Assembly: GCA_022564995.1 (NCBI GenBank)
Contig: JADFKK010000009.1
Location: forward strand, 1-55,517
From: Planctomycetota bacterium
GTDB taxonomy: Bacteria > Planctomycetota > Planctomycetia > Pirellulales > JADFKK01
Direction of reading: 5' to 3'
DNA: 55,517 bases
Shown: positions 16,841 through 25,549 of the stretch, piece after piece
Layout: each line of letters begins with the position of its first letter
How positions within the stretch are numbered: the stretch's first letter is position 1
The notes under the pieces: generated by a model
Databases searched by the model: none
Seen by the model: the letters and a program-made list of their open reading frames with translations, nothing else
What the model was told of the DNA's origin: nothing
Position numbers and translations under genes: made by a program

Positions 16841-19800
16841 ATGATTCGAGCCGCACTACGCAAACCGTATGTTGTCATTGTCATCGCCCTGGCGGCGCTG
16901 GTGATGGGGGTCCGTTCCTACCTTGAGATCCCCAAGGACCTGCTGCCGATCTATACCACGCCGGCCGTGCAGATTGTCACGTTCTATCCCGGCATGCCGC
17001 CGGAGGTGATGGAAAAGGACATCATGAACCGCATGCAGCGGTGGACCGGCCAGTCGGTCGGCATCGAGCATCAGGAGGGCAAGGCGATGCAGGGCGTGTG
17101 CATCGTCAAGGATTACTTCCGCGAAGACATCTCGATGGACACCGCCATGGCCCAGGTGACCAGCTACGCCATGAGCGACCTGTTCTATCTGCCGCCGGGC
17201 ACGATTCCGCCGATGCTGATGCCGTTCGACCCCACGGCCTCGCTGCCGCTCTGTTTGGTGGTGGTCTCGAACCCTGAAATGGACGAGCAGGAGCTGTACG
17301 ACATCGCCTACTTCGAGCTGCGCAACAAGCTGCAGTCGATTCAGGGCGTGATCGCCCCGGCGGTCTACGGCGGCAAGCTGCGGCGCATCCTGGCTTATGT
17401 CGACGGCAAGAAGCTGGAGAGTTTCGGCCTCTCGCTGATGGACGTGCAGCAGGCCCTGCTGAGGGAAAACGTGCTCATCCCGGCGGGTAACATCAAGATC
17501 GGCAAGCAGGATTTCCAAATCCTCACCGACGCGCTGCCCGACACGGTCGATTTGCTCAACAACACGCCGATCAAAGTGGTCGACGGCCAGCCGGTGTTGA
17601 TGCGGCACGTCGGCCACGTCGAGAACGCCAGCCAGATCCAGTCCAACATCGTCCGCATCAACGGGCAGCGGCAGGTTTACATCCCGATTTATCGGCAGCC
17701 GGGCGCCAACTCGATCGAAATCGTCGACAACATTCGCAATCAGCTAAAGAGCATTCTCACGCGGCTGCAAAACGAGCGGTCCGAAGACCCGAAGATGAAG
17801 TCGCTCGTGCTGGGCGTCGCCATGGATCAGTCGATCGGGGTCAGCGAAAGCATTACCGGTCTGCAAATCGCCGCCGGGCTGGGAGCCCTGTTGGCGGGAT
17901 TGGTGGTGCTGCTGTTTCTGCGCAGCTTCCGCTCGACGCTGGTGATCCTGCTGGCCATTCCGCTGGCCATTCTGGTGGCCATGATCGCGATGTACTTCGG
18001 CCACCAGACAATCAACTCGATGACCCTCGGCGGTCTGGCCCTGGCGATCGGCATTCTCGTCGACCAATCGATCGTCGTGCTGGAAAACGTCACGCGACAC
18101 GTCAACATGGGAAAAAAGCCGTTTGATGCCGCGCTCGACGGCACGCGAGAAGTGGCGATGCCGGTGCTCGTTTCGACGATCACGTTTATCGTCGTGTTTC
18201 TCCCGGTCGTATTCCTTTCGGGCATGGCCAAGTTTTTGTTCACGCCGCTGGCCATTTCAGCCAGCGTAGCGATCGTGGCCTCCTATCTGATCTCGATTAC
18301 CTTGGTTCCCGCGTATTGTGCCAAATTCCTGCGTGCCCGCACCGACGGCGCATCGACCAGCGGGGCGGACGAGGGCGGCGCGATGGGCCGAACCTATCAG
18401 AACATGCTCCGCGTGGTCTTGACGCTGCGTTGGCCGATTGTGGCGATCAGCGTCATTCTGTTCGCCATCGCCGTCTGGGCGATGATCAACATGGGCAAGG
18501 AACTGATCCCGGCAATCGAATCTCCGCAGTTTAAGATATACGTCCGCATGCCCACGGGCACCAACGTCGACGAGTCCGAGCGGCAGATCAAACGGATCGA
18601 GCAGTTCGTGATCGACGAGGTCGGTGGCGGCCACGGCGTGGTCGGTGCCGGCCGCGTCGACCCAAATTACGCTCTGGGCAACGAGGAATTTCCCAAGTCG
18701 AACTTGCAACTGCTGATTTCCAACATCGGCGTGCTGATGGATTGGCCGGCCGCCTACACGCCCAACTCCGGACCGATGGACGCCTTCATGCTGGTGCAAC
18801 TCAAGGGCCACGGCAAAGGCGACGGACGGGGCGCGTTCGATTACGTGCGGGAGCTGCGCAAGAAACTCAACGCCGAATTCAACGAGGGCAAGCCCAAGGA
18901 CGAGCTGATCGATTTCGCCTTCGACACGGGTGGCATGATGAGCGCCGCGATGAACAAGGGCGAACCTTCGCCGATTCATTTTCAGATCGCCTCACCCGAT
19001 TTCGATAAGGCGATTCAGATCGCCAATATCATTGTGGAAGAAGCAAAAGCCATCGAGGGAGCCCGCGACGTGCGGATCGCCCAGCGTTACGATTACCCGG
19101 CCTTGATGGTCCGCATGAACCGAGACGCGGCGGCTCGCCAGGGCGTGACCGTCGAAGACGTGGCCAAGAACCTGGTGGCGGCGACCAACAGTTCGATCGG
19201 CTTTGAACCGGCGTTTTGGATCGATCCGCACAAGGGCAACCATTACTTTCTCGGCGTGCAGTATTACGAAGACGAAATCAATTCGAGGGAAACATTGCTC
19301 AACATCCCGGTCAAGGGCGGACTGGGCCAGTCGCGCCTGCTGCGCAACGTCGCCACGATCGAGGAGGTCACACGACCCGGCGTGATCAACCATCGTAACA
19401 TCACGCGGGTCACCGACGTCTATGTGAACGTCGACCCGGACTACGACGTGGGCAGCGTGGTCGAGCAGATCGAACGGGCGCTGGAGCGCAACACTGAACT
19501 GATGGTGGTGGCCGACTCGGACAAACGCGGTTCGCTGTATCGACTGGGGATGAAAAAAGACGCCGAGGGAAACCTCGTCGACGTAACGATCGGCGGCGGC
19601 GAAGGGGCCGAGCCCCATCCGTTCAAGGGCATCTCGATGCGGATGGAGGGCGAGGTGAAGGAAATGCGCGACGCCTTCGGCCAATTCGCCGGCGGGCTGG
19701 CGATCGCCGCCATCCTGGTCTACCTGGTGATGGTGGGCCAGTTCGGCAGCTTCATCGACCCGCTGATTGTGTTGCTGATCGTGCCGCTCGGTTTTATCGG

Positions 19801-20206
19801 CGTCGCGGCTCTGCTGATCGGGACAGGAACCAACTTGTCGATCATGGCGTTCATGGGCATCATCATGGTGGTCGGCATTGTGGTCGAGTATTCGATTGTG
19901 TTGGTCGATTTTGCCAACCGTCGTGTCAACGACGGGCTGAGCGTGCGCGAGGCGATCCTCGACGCGGCCAAGGTGCGGCTGCGGCCGATCCTGATGACGT
20001 CGCTGACCACCTGGCTGGCGCTGCTGCCGATGGCCACCGGCTTCGGTGGCGGGGAAGCCAACGCACCGCTGGCCCGGGCGATCATCGGTGGCGTGCTCGG
20101 AGCGACCGTGCTGTCGTTGGTCGTGTTACCTTGTTTGTACGTGATGTTAAAACGACCGCCGAGTCCGGATGAAGAGCCAGAACCAATCGTGGCGGTGAGT
20201 GCCTAA
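16841..20206 (+). CDS. RND-family inner-membrane efflux transporter (AcrB-type fold)
   Basis: 1121 aa, slightly longer than AcrB (1049). First membrane segment at about 10-28. Two periplasmic porter loops lie after TM1 and TM7. TM2-6 (about 340-500) include GGLALAIGILVDQSIVVLEN, TM8-12 lie at about 955-1105 and include MGIIMVVGIVVEYSIVLVDF and RLRPILMTSLTTWLALLPMA. The proton relay differs from AcrB: the Asp-Asp pair of TM4 is D408-Q409, and the TM10 lysine is replaced by E1016. It heads a three-gene operon with a lipoprotein adaptor and an outer-membrane factor, so it is a tripartite exporter; whether drugs, lipids or metals are exported is not visible. The ECF/anti-sigma pair lies directly upstream. 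Confidence 0.9.
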   Translation: MIRAALRKPYVVIVIALAALVMGVRSYLEIPKDLLPIYTTPAVQIVTFYPGMPPEVMEKDIMNRMQRWTGQSVGIEHQEGKAMQGVCIVKDYFREDISMDTAMAQVTSYAMSDLFYLPPGTIPPMLMPFDPTASLPLCLVVVSNPEMDEQELYDIAYFELRNKLQSIQGVIAPAVYGGKLRRILAYVDGKKLESFGLSLMDVQQALLRENVLIPAGNIKIGKQDFQILTDALPDTVDLLNNTPIKVVDGQPVLMRHVGHVENASQIQSNIVRINGQRQVYIPIYRQPGANSIEIVDNIRNQLKSILTRLQNERSEDPKMKSLVLGVAMDQSIGVSESITGLQIAAGLGALLAGLVVLLFLRSFRSTLVILLAIPLAILVAMIAMYFGHQTINSMTLGGLALAIGILVDQSIVVLENVTRHVNMGKKPFDAALDGTREVAMPVLVSTITFIVVFLPVVFLSGMAKFLFTPLAISASVAIVASYLISITLVPAYCAKFLRARTDGASTSGADEGGAMGRTYQNMLRVVLTLRWPIVAISVILFAIAVWAMINMGKELIPAIESPQFKIYVRMPTGTNVDESERQIKRIEQFVIDEVGGGHGVVGAGRVDPNYALGNEEFPKSNLQLLISNIGVLMDWPAAYTPNSGPMDAFMLVQLKGHGKGDGRGAFDYVRELRKKLNAEFNEGKPKDELIDFAFDTGGMMSAAMNKGEPSPIHFQIASPDFDKAIQIANIIVEEAKAIEGARDVRIAQRYDYPALMVRMNRDAAARQGVTVEDVAKNLVAATNSSIGFEPAFWIDPHKGNHYFLGVQYYEDEINSRETLLNIPVKGGLGQSRLLRNVATIEEVTRPGVINHRNITRVTDVYVNVDPDYDVGSVVEQIERALERNTELMVVADSDKRGSLYRLGMKKDAEGNLVDVTIGGGEGAEPHPFKGISMRMEGEVKEMRDAFGQFAGGLAIAAILVYLVMVGQFGSFIDPLIVLLIVPLGFIGVAALLIGTGTNLSIMAFMGIIMVVGIVVEYSIVLVDFANRRVNDGLSVREAILDAAKVRLRPILMTSLTTWLALLPMATGFGGGEANAPLARAIIGGVLGATVLSLVVLPCLYVMLKRPPSPDEEPEPIVAVSA

Positions 20207-20215
20207 ATAACGTGG

Positions 20216-20408
20216 CACGGGCGTCCCGCCCGTGAAAAAATATGTCGTGGCACGGGCGTCCCGCCTGTGAAAAAACGTGAATCACCGGCGAGACGCCGGT
20301 GCCACGAACGAAAAAGGCGAGCCCCGGGCGTTAGCCCGGGGGTATTACATTTCGCTGGGAAAAGGGTTGAACCCGATCGAGGAATCACCGTCGGCCTAAC
20401 GGCCGACG
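20216..20408. repeat. Mosaic of short palindromes between RND pump and adaptor genes
   Basis: In order: CACGGGCGTCCCGCCCGTG (20216-20234), CACGGGCGTCCCGCCTGTG (20251-20269), CACCGGCGAGACGCCGGTG (20283-20301), CCCGGGCGTTAGCCCGGG (about 20323-20340) and CGTCGGCC-TAAC-GGCCGACG (20389-20408). The first three are one family, also seen at 52666-52718. Some are followed by A/T runs and could attenuate transcription inside the operon. Confidence 0.9.
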
Positions 20409-20470
20409 CTCGCCGGATACCGTCAAACTACAATACAATTCCCACCCGAGCTAATGCCGGAGACGACAAC

Positions 20471-21793
20471 ATGAAGCGATTATATTTATTTTCCGCGACG
20501 CTGCTGGTGGCGGCCGCGCTGCTCGCCCCCGGCTGCAACTTCAAAGCCGCCAGCAACGAGGCAGCGTCCAATGGTGACCCATCGACGCAGGTTAAGGTGA
20601 AGCTGACCCGGGTCACCGCCGGTGACCTCAAACTGAAACCGGTGCTATCGATGAAGGTTTACGGTTACGAGACAACCCAACTGAATTCCAAGATCGATGG
20701 CTACGTCGAGCGGCTGGCGGTCGACATCGGCGACCCCTTCAAGAAGAAAGACGAGTTGGCCGTTCTTTTCGCGCCCGAGTTGGGCGACGAGGTCGTCCGC
20801 CGAGACCATTTGCTGACGCAGGCCGGCGAAGATGAAAAAAGTGCCCGGGCCAACGTCCGCCTGGCGATGGCCCGCCGCGACGAACAGCATGACCGGCTCA
20901 AGCTGCACAAGATCAAGCAACATCGCGCGGCAAGACTCGTCAGCCAGGACGCCCTGAATCAAGAAAAGCTGGACGAGGCCGACGCGGCGGTGCGGGCGAC
21001 GATGGCCGCGATTCGCAGCGCCGAGGCCGACATCGATGCCGCGGAGGCTGCCTACAACAGCGCCGTCGCGCGCAGCGCCGTCGCGGCCGCCGATTTGGAA
21101 AAATCCAAGTCGCTGGCTTCCTACCGGTCGATCCTCGCGCCGTTTGACGGCGTAGTCATCGAGCGCCACGTCGATTCCGGCGCACTGGTCAGCAGCAGCG
21201 GGACTCCGCTACTGACGGTCGCCATCCAGAAATGGGTCAAGGTCGTCGTCTATTTGCCGATCGATCAGGCGGCCCAGTTGGATGTCGGCGATCCCGTCGT
21301 GCTCCACGATCTGGCCACCATGCCGGGCGTAAGGATCGAGGAGATCGACGGCAAGCGACTGACCATTTCGCGCTTTAGCGGCGCGGTCTCTCAGCAGTCA
21401 CATCTGATGCGGGCGGAGATCGACATCGACAACGTCATATTGATGCAAGAGCGGAACTTCTTGATGCGAGAGCGAGACTTCGCTCTGACCATCGGCGATT
21501 ACGGCAAGGCATCGGTCACCCTGCACGACTACAAAGGCAAGCCCACGGTTTTGTCGACGGCTGTGGGGAGCAACCGCCAAGGTAGCTACGTGATCGTCGT
21601 CGACAACAAGATGGCCAGGGAGGTTCCGGTCCATGTGTTGCTTACCAAGGAAGTCAAGGAGGGCGACAAGATGGTCAAATACACCGTGCTGGAGAGCACC
21701 AAAGGTGGCGTCCAAGCCGGCGATCTCGTGGTGGTTGACGACTTGAAGTCGGTCCCCCGCGGCAAGACGCTGCAGTTTGAGGAAACGAAGTAG
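20471..21793 (+). CDS. RND efflux periplasmic adaptor lipoprotein
   Basis: 440 aa starting at ATG 20471 (GGAG ten bases upstream); an upstream open frame runs through the palindrome mosaic and is not credible as protein. The signal peptide ends in a lipobox (LLAPGC). Lipoyl half (SKIDGYVERLAVDIGDPFKK), an alpha-helical hairpin (about 100-210) and the second lipoyl half (YRSILAPFDGVVIERHVDSG) follow, then barrel parts. This matches MexA/AcrA-type membrane fusion proteins that bridge the pump and the outer-membrane channel. It lies 65 bp before the channel gene. Confidence 0.9.
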   Translation: MKRLYLFSATLLVAAALLAPGCNFKAASNEAASNGDPSTQVKVKLTRVTAGDLKLKPVLSMKVYGYETTQLNSKIDGYVERLAVDIGDPFKKKDELAVLFAPELGDEVVRRDHLLTQAGEDEKSARANVRLAMARRDEQHDRLKLHKIKQHRAARLVSQDALNQEKLDEADAAVRATMAAIRSAEADIDAAEAAYNSAVARSAVAAADLEKSKSLASYRSILAPFDGVVIERHVDSGALVSSSGTPLLTVAIQKWVKVVVYLPIDQAAQLDVGDPVVLHDLATMPGVRIEEIDGKRLTISRFSGAVSQQSHLMRAEIDIDNVILMQERNFLMRERDFALTIGDYGKASVTLHDYKGKPTVLSTAVGSNRQGSYVIVVDNKMAREVPVHVLLTKEVKEGDKMVKYTVLESTKGGVQAGDLVVVDDLKSVPRGKTLQFEETK

Positions 21794-21858
21794 AGATCGA
21801 CCCGACACAGTTCTCCGACAGCGCACCAGACCTTTGTAGCAAGAGAGAAATCGATCCC

Positions 21859-23616
21859 ATGATATCTATTCAGCCCGCGAACCGACGATCTGACACTCCA
21901 GCATCCGGTAGGCTGCCGCAACGGAGCCGCCGTGTCCTCACGGCGATGCGCGCGGTATGGATCTCGCTGGGTCTGCTGCTGCCGCTCGGCGGTTGCACGC
22001 TACCGTCACTGCTGACGCCATCGACCGATGCGGCCGTTGAGGACCAGGCTCAGATGCCGGCGCAACCGTCGTCGCGCCCTTTGGCCACAGGCGAATTGAC
22101 GCGCCTGCCGCCGGTTGCCGCCGATTTCAATCGACCGATCCGAGGCGCCCCGCGTAGCGCCATCCGCTTGGCTTCCCACGATGAGCCAATCATCGACCCG
22201 ACGGTCGACGGCCCCGCACCGAAGGCGATTGCCCCGGGAAAGAAAACCGGCCCGCTGCCGATGTTCCCGCCCGGCAACGACACGACGCAGCGTTTCCCGA
22301 TCGACTTGGCCAACGCACTGGCCCTCGGCGGAGCGAACAACTTGCAGATTCAATTCGCCCGCGAGAAGGTTCTCGAAGCCCTGGTCGATCGGGCCGAGGC
22401 GGAGGCCGCGCTGCTGCCCTCGCTGCGATTCGGCATCGGCTACAACAAACACGACGGACGAATTCAAGCGACCGAGGGCGACGTGATCGAGGCGGGCCGC
22501 AATTCGCTGTTCGTCGGCGGCGGGGCGGGGCTGGGCGATGCCTCGCTGGCCGGCGGGGCCAGCGGGCCATCGCGGCTGACGGTCAACTTCTCACTGGCCG
22601 ACGCGGCCTTCGAACCGCTTGTCGGGCGCCAGTTGCACGAGGCGGAAATCTCCGCCGAGGCCGCCACCACCAACGACTCGCTGACCGACATCGCCCTGGC
22701 CTATTTCGATCTGGTCGAGGCCCACGCCCTATTGGCCAATGCCAACGACGCGCTCAAAGCGACCGACGAAATGGTTCGCCTCACGACGCTGTTCGCCAAA
22801 GCAGGGAAAGGGTCGGTTTCCGAGCAATATCGCGCCGAAGCCGAACAGGCCCGCTGGCAACAGGCCGTCGAGGACGCCCAGCGGCGCATCGTCGGCCGCA
22901 GCGTGGAGTTGGCCCGGCGATTGCGTCTCGATGCCGGCGTCCGTCTGGTGCCGGTCGACACGCAGCTCGTGCCGGTCAACATGCTCCCGTCCGGGCAATC
23001 CGTCGAAGAACTCGTGGCCACCGGCCTCAGCTCACGGCCGGAACTGGCCCGGCACCAGTCGCTGATTGAAGCCACGCTCAGCCGCATGAGACAGGAACAA
23101 TGGCGACCCTGGCTGCCCAGCATTCAGGCGGGTGCCAGCGCCGGCACGTTCGGCGGCGGGCGATCGACCAACTTCGACCGTCAGAACGAGCGTAGCGACG
23201 TCGATCTGTTGGCGGTGTGGGAGCTGCGCAACCTCGGTTTCGGCAACATGGTCATGCGCCGCCGCGCGGCCGTCGAGAACCGACAGGCGGAAATCGAGGC
23301 CGAAATGATGCGCGACCGCGTGGTCAGCGAAGTGGTTACGGCCGCCGCCGACGTCGAGAGTCTTCGCCGGCAGATGCGGACCGCCCAGCGCGGCATCGCC
23401 GCCGCCAACAAGAGTTACACTGCCAACTTGGCGCGGATTCGCGAGGCCGAGGGGCTGCCCATCGAGCTGCTACAGGCGATTCGCGCCCGCGGCGAAGCCC
23501 AAAACACGTACAGCAAGTGTATGAGCGAGTTCAATCGGGCGCAGTATCGCCTGCTACGAGCGGTTGGGCGGCCGTTGGGTTCCGACGTGCCGCCGCCTTT
23601 GGAAGATCAGCGCTGA
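21859..23616 (+). CDS. Outer-membrane efflux channel (TolC/OprM family lipoprotein)
   Basis: 585 aa. N-terminal export signal with lipobox LGGC near residue 50. Two OEP repeats form the body: first at about 150-350 (IDLANALALGGANNLQIQFA, LTDIALAYFDLVEAHALLAN) and second at about 370-570 (ELVATGLSSRPELARHQSLI, SEVVTAAADVESLRRQMRTA). These give the alpha-helical barrel of TolC-like trimers. The segment of about 100 residues between signal and first repeat is Pro/Ala-rich and unusual for the family. Third gene of the tripartite RND operon. Confidence 0.9.
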   Translation: MISIQPANRRSDTPASGRLPQRSRRVLTAMRAVWISLGLLLPLGGCTLPSLLTPSTDAAVEDQAQMPAQPSSRPLATGELTRLPPVAADFNRPIRGAPRSAIRLASHDEPIIDPTVDGPAPKAIAPGKKTGPLPMFPPGNDTTQRFPIDLANALALGGANNLQIQFAREKVLEALVDRAEAEAALLPSLRFGIGYNKHDGRIQATEGDVIEAGRNSLFVGGGAGLGDASLAGGASGPSRLTVNFSLADAAFEPLVGRQLHEAEISAEAATTNDSLTDIALAYFDLVEAHALLANANDALKATDEMVRLTTLFAKAGKGSVSEQYRAEAEQARWQQAVEDAQRRIVGRSVELARRLRLDAGVRLVPVDTQLVPVNMLPSGQSVEELVATGLSSRPELARHQSLIEATLSRMRQEQWRPWLPSIQAGASAGTFGGGRSTNFDRQNERSDVDLLAVWELRNLGFGNMVMRRRAAVENRQAEIEAEMMRDRVVSEVVTAAADVESLRRQMRTAQRGIAAANKSYTANLARIREAEGLPIELLQAIRARGEAQNTYSKCMSEFNRAQYRLLRAVGRPLGSDVPPPLEDQR

Positions 23617-23675
23617 AGCGGCCGGTTTTCACCAACGCTCCGAAAATCGCCGCAAGCGACCTCACGCTCGCCAAT

Positions 23676-24131
23676 TCAGGTCGAGCTTGTCGTCGGGGTT
23701 ACCGCTGAAGCGCGGCCCGCAAGAGAGGCGGCGTTGAACTGGTGGATGTTCGACGAGCACCCCTCGCCAACTTCCAAATTCAACATCTGGTTGAAATCGC
23801 AGTCGAACAGTCGTCCGTCCCAGCCGACGGACAGGGTGTTGCGACACATCAGGCCGCTGACAGTCGCCGGATTGAACGCATCGATCGACTGGGCAAAAGC
23901 GCCGTCGCCGCGCTGCGCATCTGTGTTTTCTTCGAGATAGCAGGGCAGCGAAGCGACAATCTCGACTTGACTGGCGGCCAGAAACTCCGGCAGATCGTCG
24001 AAGCCTGGGGCCAGCAAGATCGTCATGTTGCAGAGTTTGCCGAGATTCACCTACAGAATCTCGATCTGCCCGGCCGAGAGGAGTCCGCCGCCGGCCCGCT
24101 GGAGTTTGTCCGCAAATCTCGGGATATCATG
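23676..24131 (-). pseudogene. arsS: Decayed arsS (arsenosugar biosynthesis radical SAM protein)
   Basis: Read on the minus strand, PRFADKLQRAGGGLLSAGQI-EIL is followed by a TAG at 24051-24053 where ArsS proteins have Gln, then VNLGKLCN. The radical SAM CxxxCxxC region is missing: the frame jumps from LCN to MTILLAPGFDDLPEFLAASQ, then ASLPCYLEENTDAQRGDGAF, then again jumps to FNPATVSGLMCRNTLSVGWD and GRLFDCDFNQML. After that a frameshift removes the Cys-rich tail. A normal ArsS is about 320 aa; at least two internal deletions, one stop and one frameshift are visible. ArsS genes often accompany a TVP38 protein and a mercuric-reductase-like flavoprotein, both intact just to the right. Confidence 0.8.
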
Positions 24132-24265
24132 TGCGGGCGACAAAACGACAAGCTGCTCGATCGGATCCGAGAGTGGATCACCCCGGTGTTGCAGTGAGGT
24201 GGTTGCTTGCGCCGAGGGCGATTTGGCCTTTCTTTTCGTGAACCGAGCGTAACTTCGCACAATCG

Positions 24266-24373
24266 TCAAACGGCTGCCGTTTCTGTGCAGATGTTTACGA
24301 CGGACGGGGCCGCGCGGCGAAACAGCTCCACTGCGAGCAGTTTCGAGAACGAGTTAGTGAAGATTCTGTTCAT
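24266..24373 (-). pseudogene. Short N-terminal stub resembling an HtrA/DegP-like protease
   Basis: A 35-codon frame with an excellent ribosome site (AAAGGAG, five bases, ATG). It begins MNRIFTNSFSKLLAVELFRR and then AAPSVVNICTETAAV. The APSVVNI motif is how many HtrA/DegP-type trypsin-like proteases start their mature domain. It then stops, so only the first residues of such a gene would survive. It could also be an unrelated small protein. Confidence 0.3.
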
Positions 24374-24698
24374 GAGAACTCCTTTGTTGCGTTGACAATC
24401 CATCGTCTCTTGCTTCACCAGCAAGCATGATGAGCAGCCTGGGCACGCTGTTCCTATCGCGAGGCAACTCGACCTAGGGGAACGACGGACACACGTCACA
24501 ATCCTTACACCGATTCTGAAAGAATTCCACGGCGTGTCAAATGAGTTCGATCACGCCACCAGAAGCGGAGAACTCGCCCGCGCTTTCTGTAAGGAATCTC
24601 ACGACTGCCCGTCGCACTTGTATCTTCAACGCGACCATATTGAACCCTGAGCGGCCGGGACAGCTTATCTTGCCGCCAACCATTGAGGATCAAACCTT
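24374..24698. other. Intergenic stretch, nothing recognised
   Basis: About 325 bp between the divergent HtrA-like stub and the TVP38 gene. It should hold the promoters of both, but I cannot point to clear -35/-10 boxes. Confidence 0.4.
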
Positions 24699-25520
24699 AT
24701 GACACCGGACACTACGAACCCTCAGGCAGGCAACCCCCGTGGTCTGGCGAAGAGAGTCGCCGTATTTCTGCTTGTCGCTGGAGTTATACTCATCGCGTAC
24801 ACTCAGTTCGGCGACACGTTTACGCTTCAGCACCTTGCCCAGCAGGAAACCGAACTCCGCGCCTACCAACAGGAACACCTTGTTCTGGTGTATGGCGCTG
24901 CCTTGTTGATCTACGTGGTCGTGACGGGCCTTTCGCTACCAGGCGCGACGGTGCTGACGCTCGTGTTCGGCTGGTATTTTGGACTCGTTCGCGGGGTGGT
25001 GCTGGTGAGCTTCGCGTCCACCATGGGGGCAACGCTGGCCTTCTTGCTGAGCCGGTATCTGTTTCGCGATTCGATTCAGAAGCGGTTTGGCCGGCGGCTG
25101 ACCGGCTTCAATCAGGCGTTGGAACGAGAAGGCCCATTCTTCTTGTTTACTTTGCGGCTGATACCGGCCGTCCCGTTTTTCGTGATCAACGCCGTCATGG
25201 GGCTGACACCGATCCGCACGAGAACCTTTTGGTGGGTCAGCCAACTCGGGATGCTGGCGGGAACGGCGGTTTACGTCTACGCTGGCTCCAGCGTTCCTGA
25301 TCTACAAACGCTCGCCGACCAGGGCGCGGGCGCTGTTTTCACTCCGAGCCAACTCATGCAAATCATCATCGCCTTTGTGCTGCTCGGAGCGTTCCCGTTG
25401 ATGGTCCGGTTCACCATGAAGTTGGCTAGGCGGTCGAAGCCGCAGCCTGAAACAGACGACCGTGCCGCGTCGCGAAGGGCGTGCTGCGATTCAAACGAAA
25501 ACAAAAAGGTGTCGGCATGA
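24699..25520 (+). CDS. TVP38/TMEM64 family membrane protein (VTT/SNARE-associated domain)
   Basis: 273 aa with GAGG before ATG. Membrane segments at about 21-38 and several from 65 to 245. The core motif is GATVLTLVFGWYFGLVRGVV and FTLRLIPAVPFFVINAVMGL (F/R-x-x-P-x-x-P type), the signature of the VTT domain shared with DedA proteins. DedA/TMEM41 relatives are implicated in lipid scrambling. A charged C-terminal tail (residues 245-273) contains two cysteines. Its stop overlaps an upstream candidate start of the next gene (ATGA at 25517), so it is co-transcribed with the flavoprotein, a pairing often seen in bacteria. Confidence 0.9.
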   Translation: MTPDTTNPQAGNPRGLAKRVAVFLLVAGVILIAYTQFGDTFTLQHLAQQETELRAYQQEHLVLVYGAALLIYVVVTGLSLPGATVLTLVFGWYFGLVRGVVLVSFASTMGATLAFLLSRYLFRDSIQKRFGRRLTGFNQALEREGPFFLFTLRLIPAVPFFVINAVMGLTPIRTRTFWWVSQLGMLAGTAVYVYAGSSVPDLQTLADQGAGAVFTPSQLMQIIIAFVLLGAFPLMVRFTMKLARRSKPQPETDDRAASRRACCDSNENKKVSA

Positions 25521-25549
25521 TCGCCGCATCGCAACTCGTGAGGAACACG

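Noticed and set aside
20267..20470. N-terminal extension of the RND adaptor
   Set aside because: Runs through palindromic repeats; the ATG at 20471 is followed at once by a signal peptide and lipobox.
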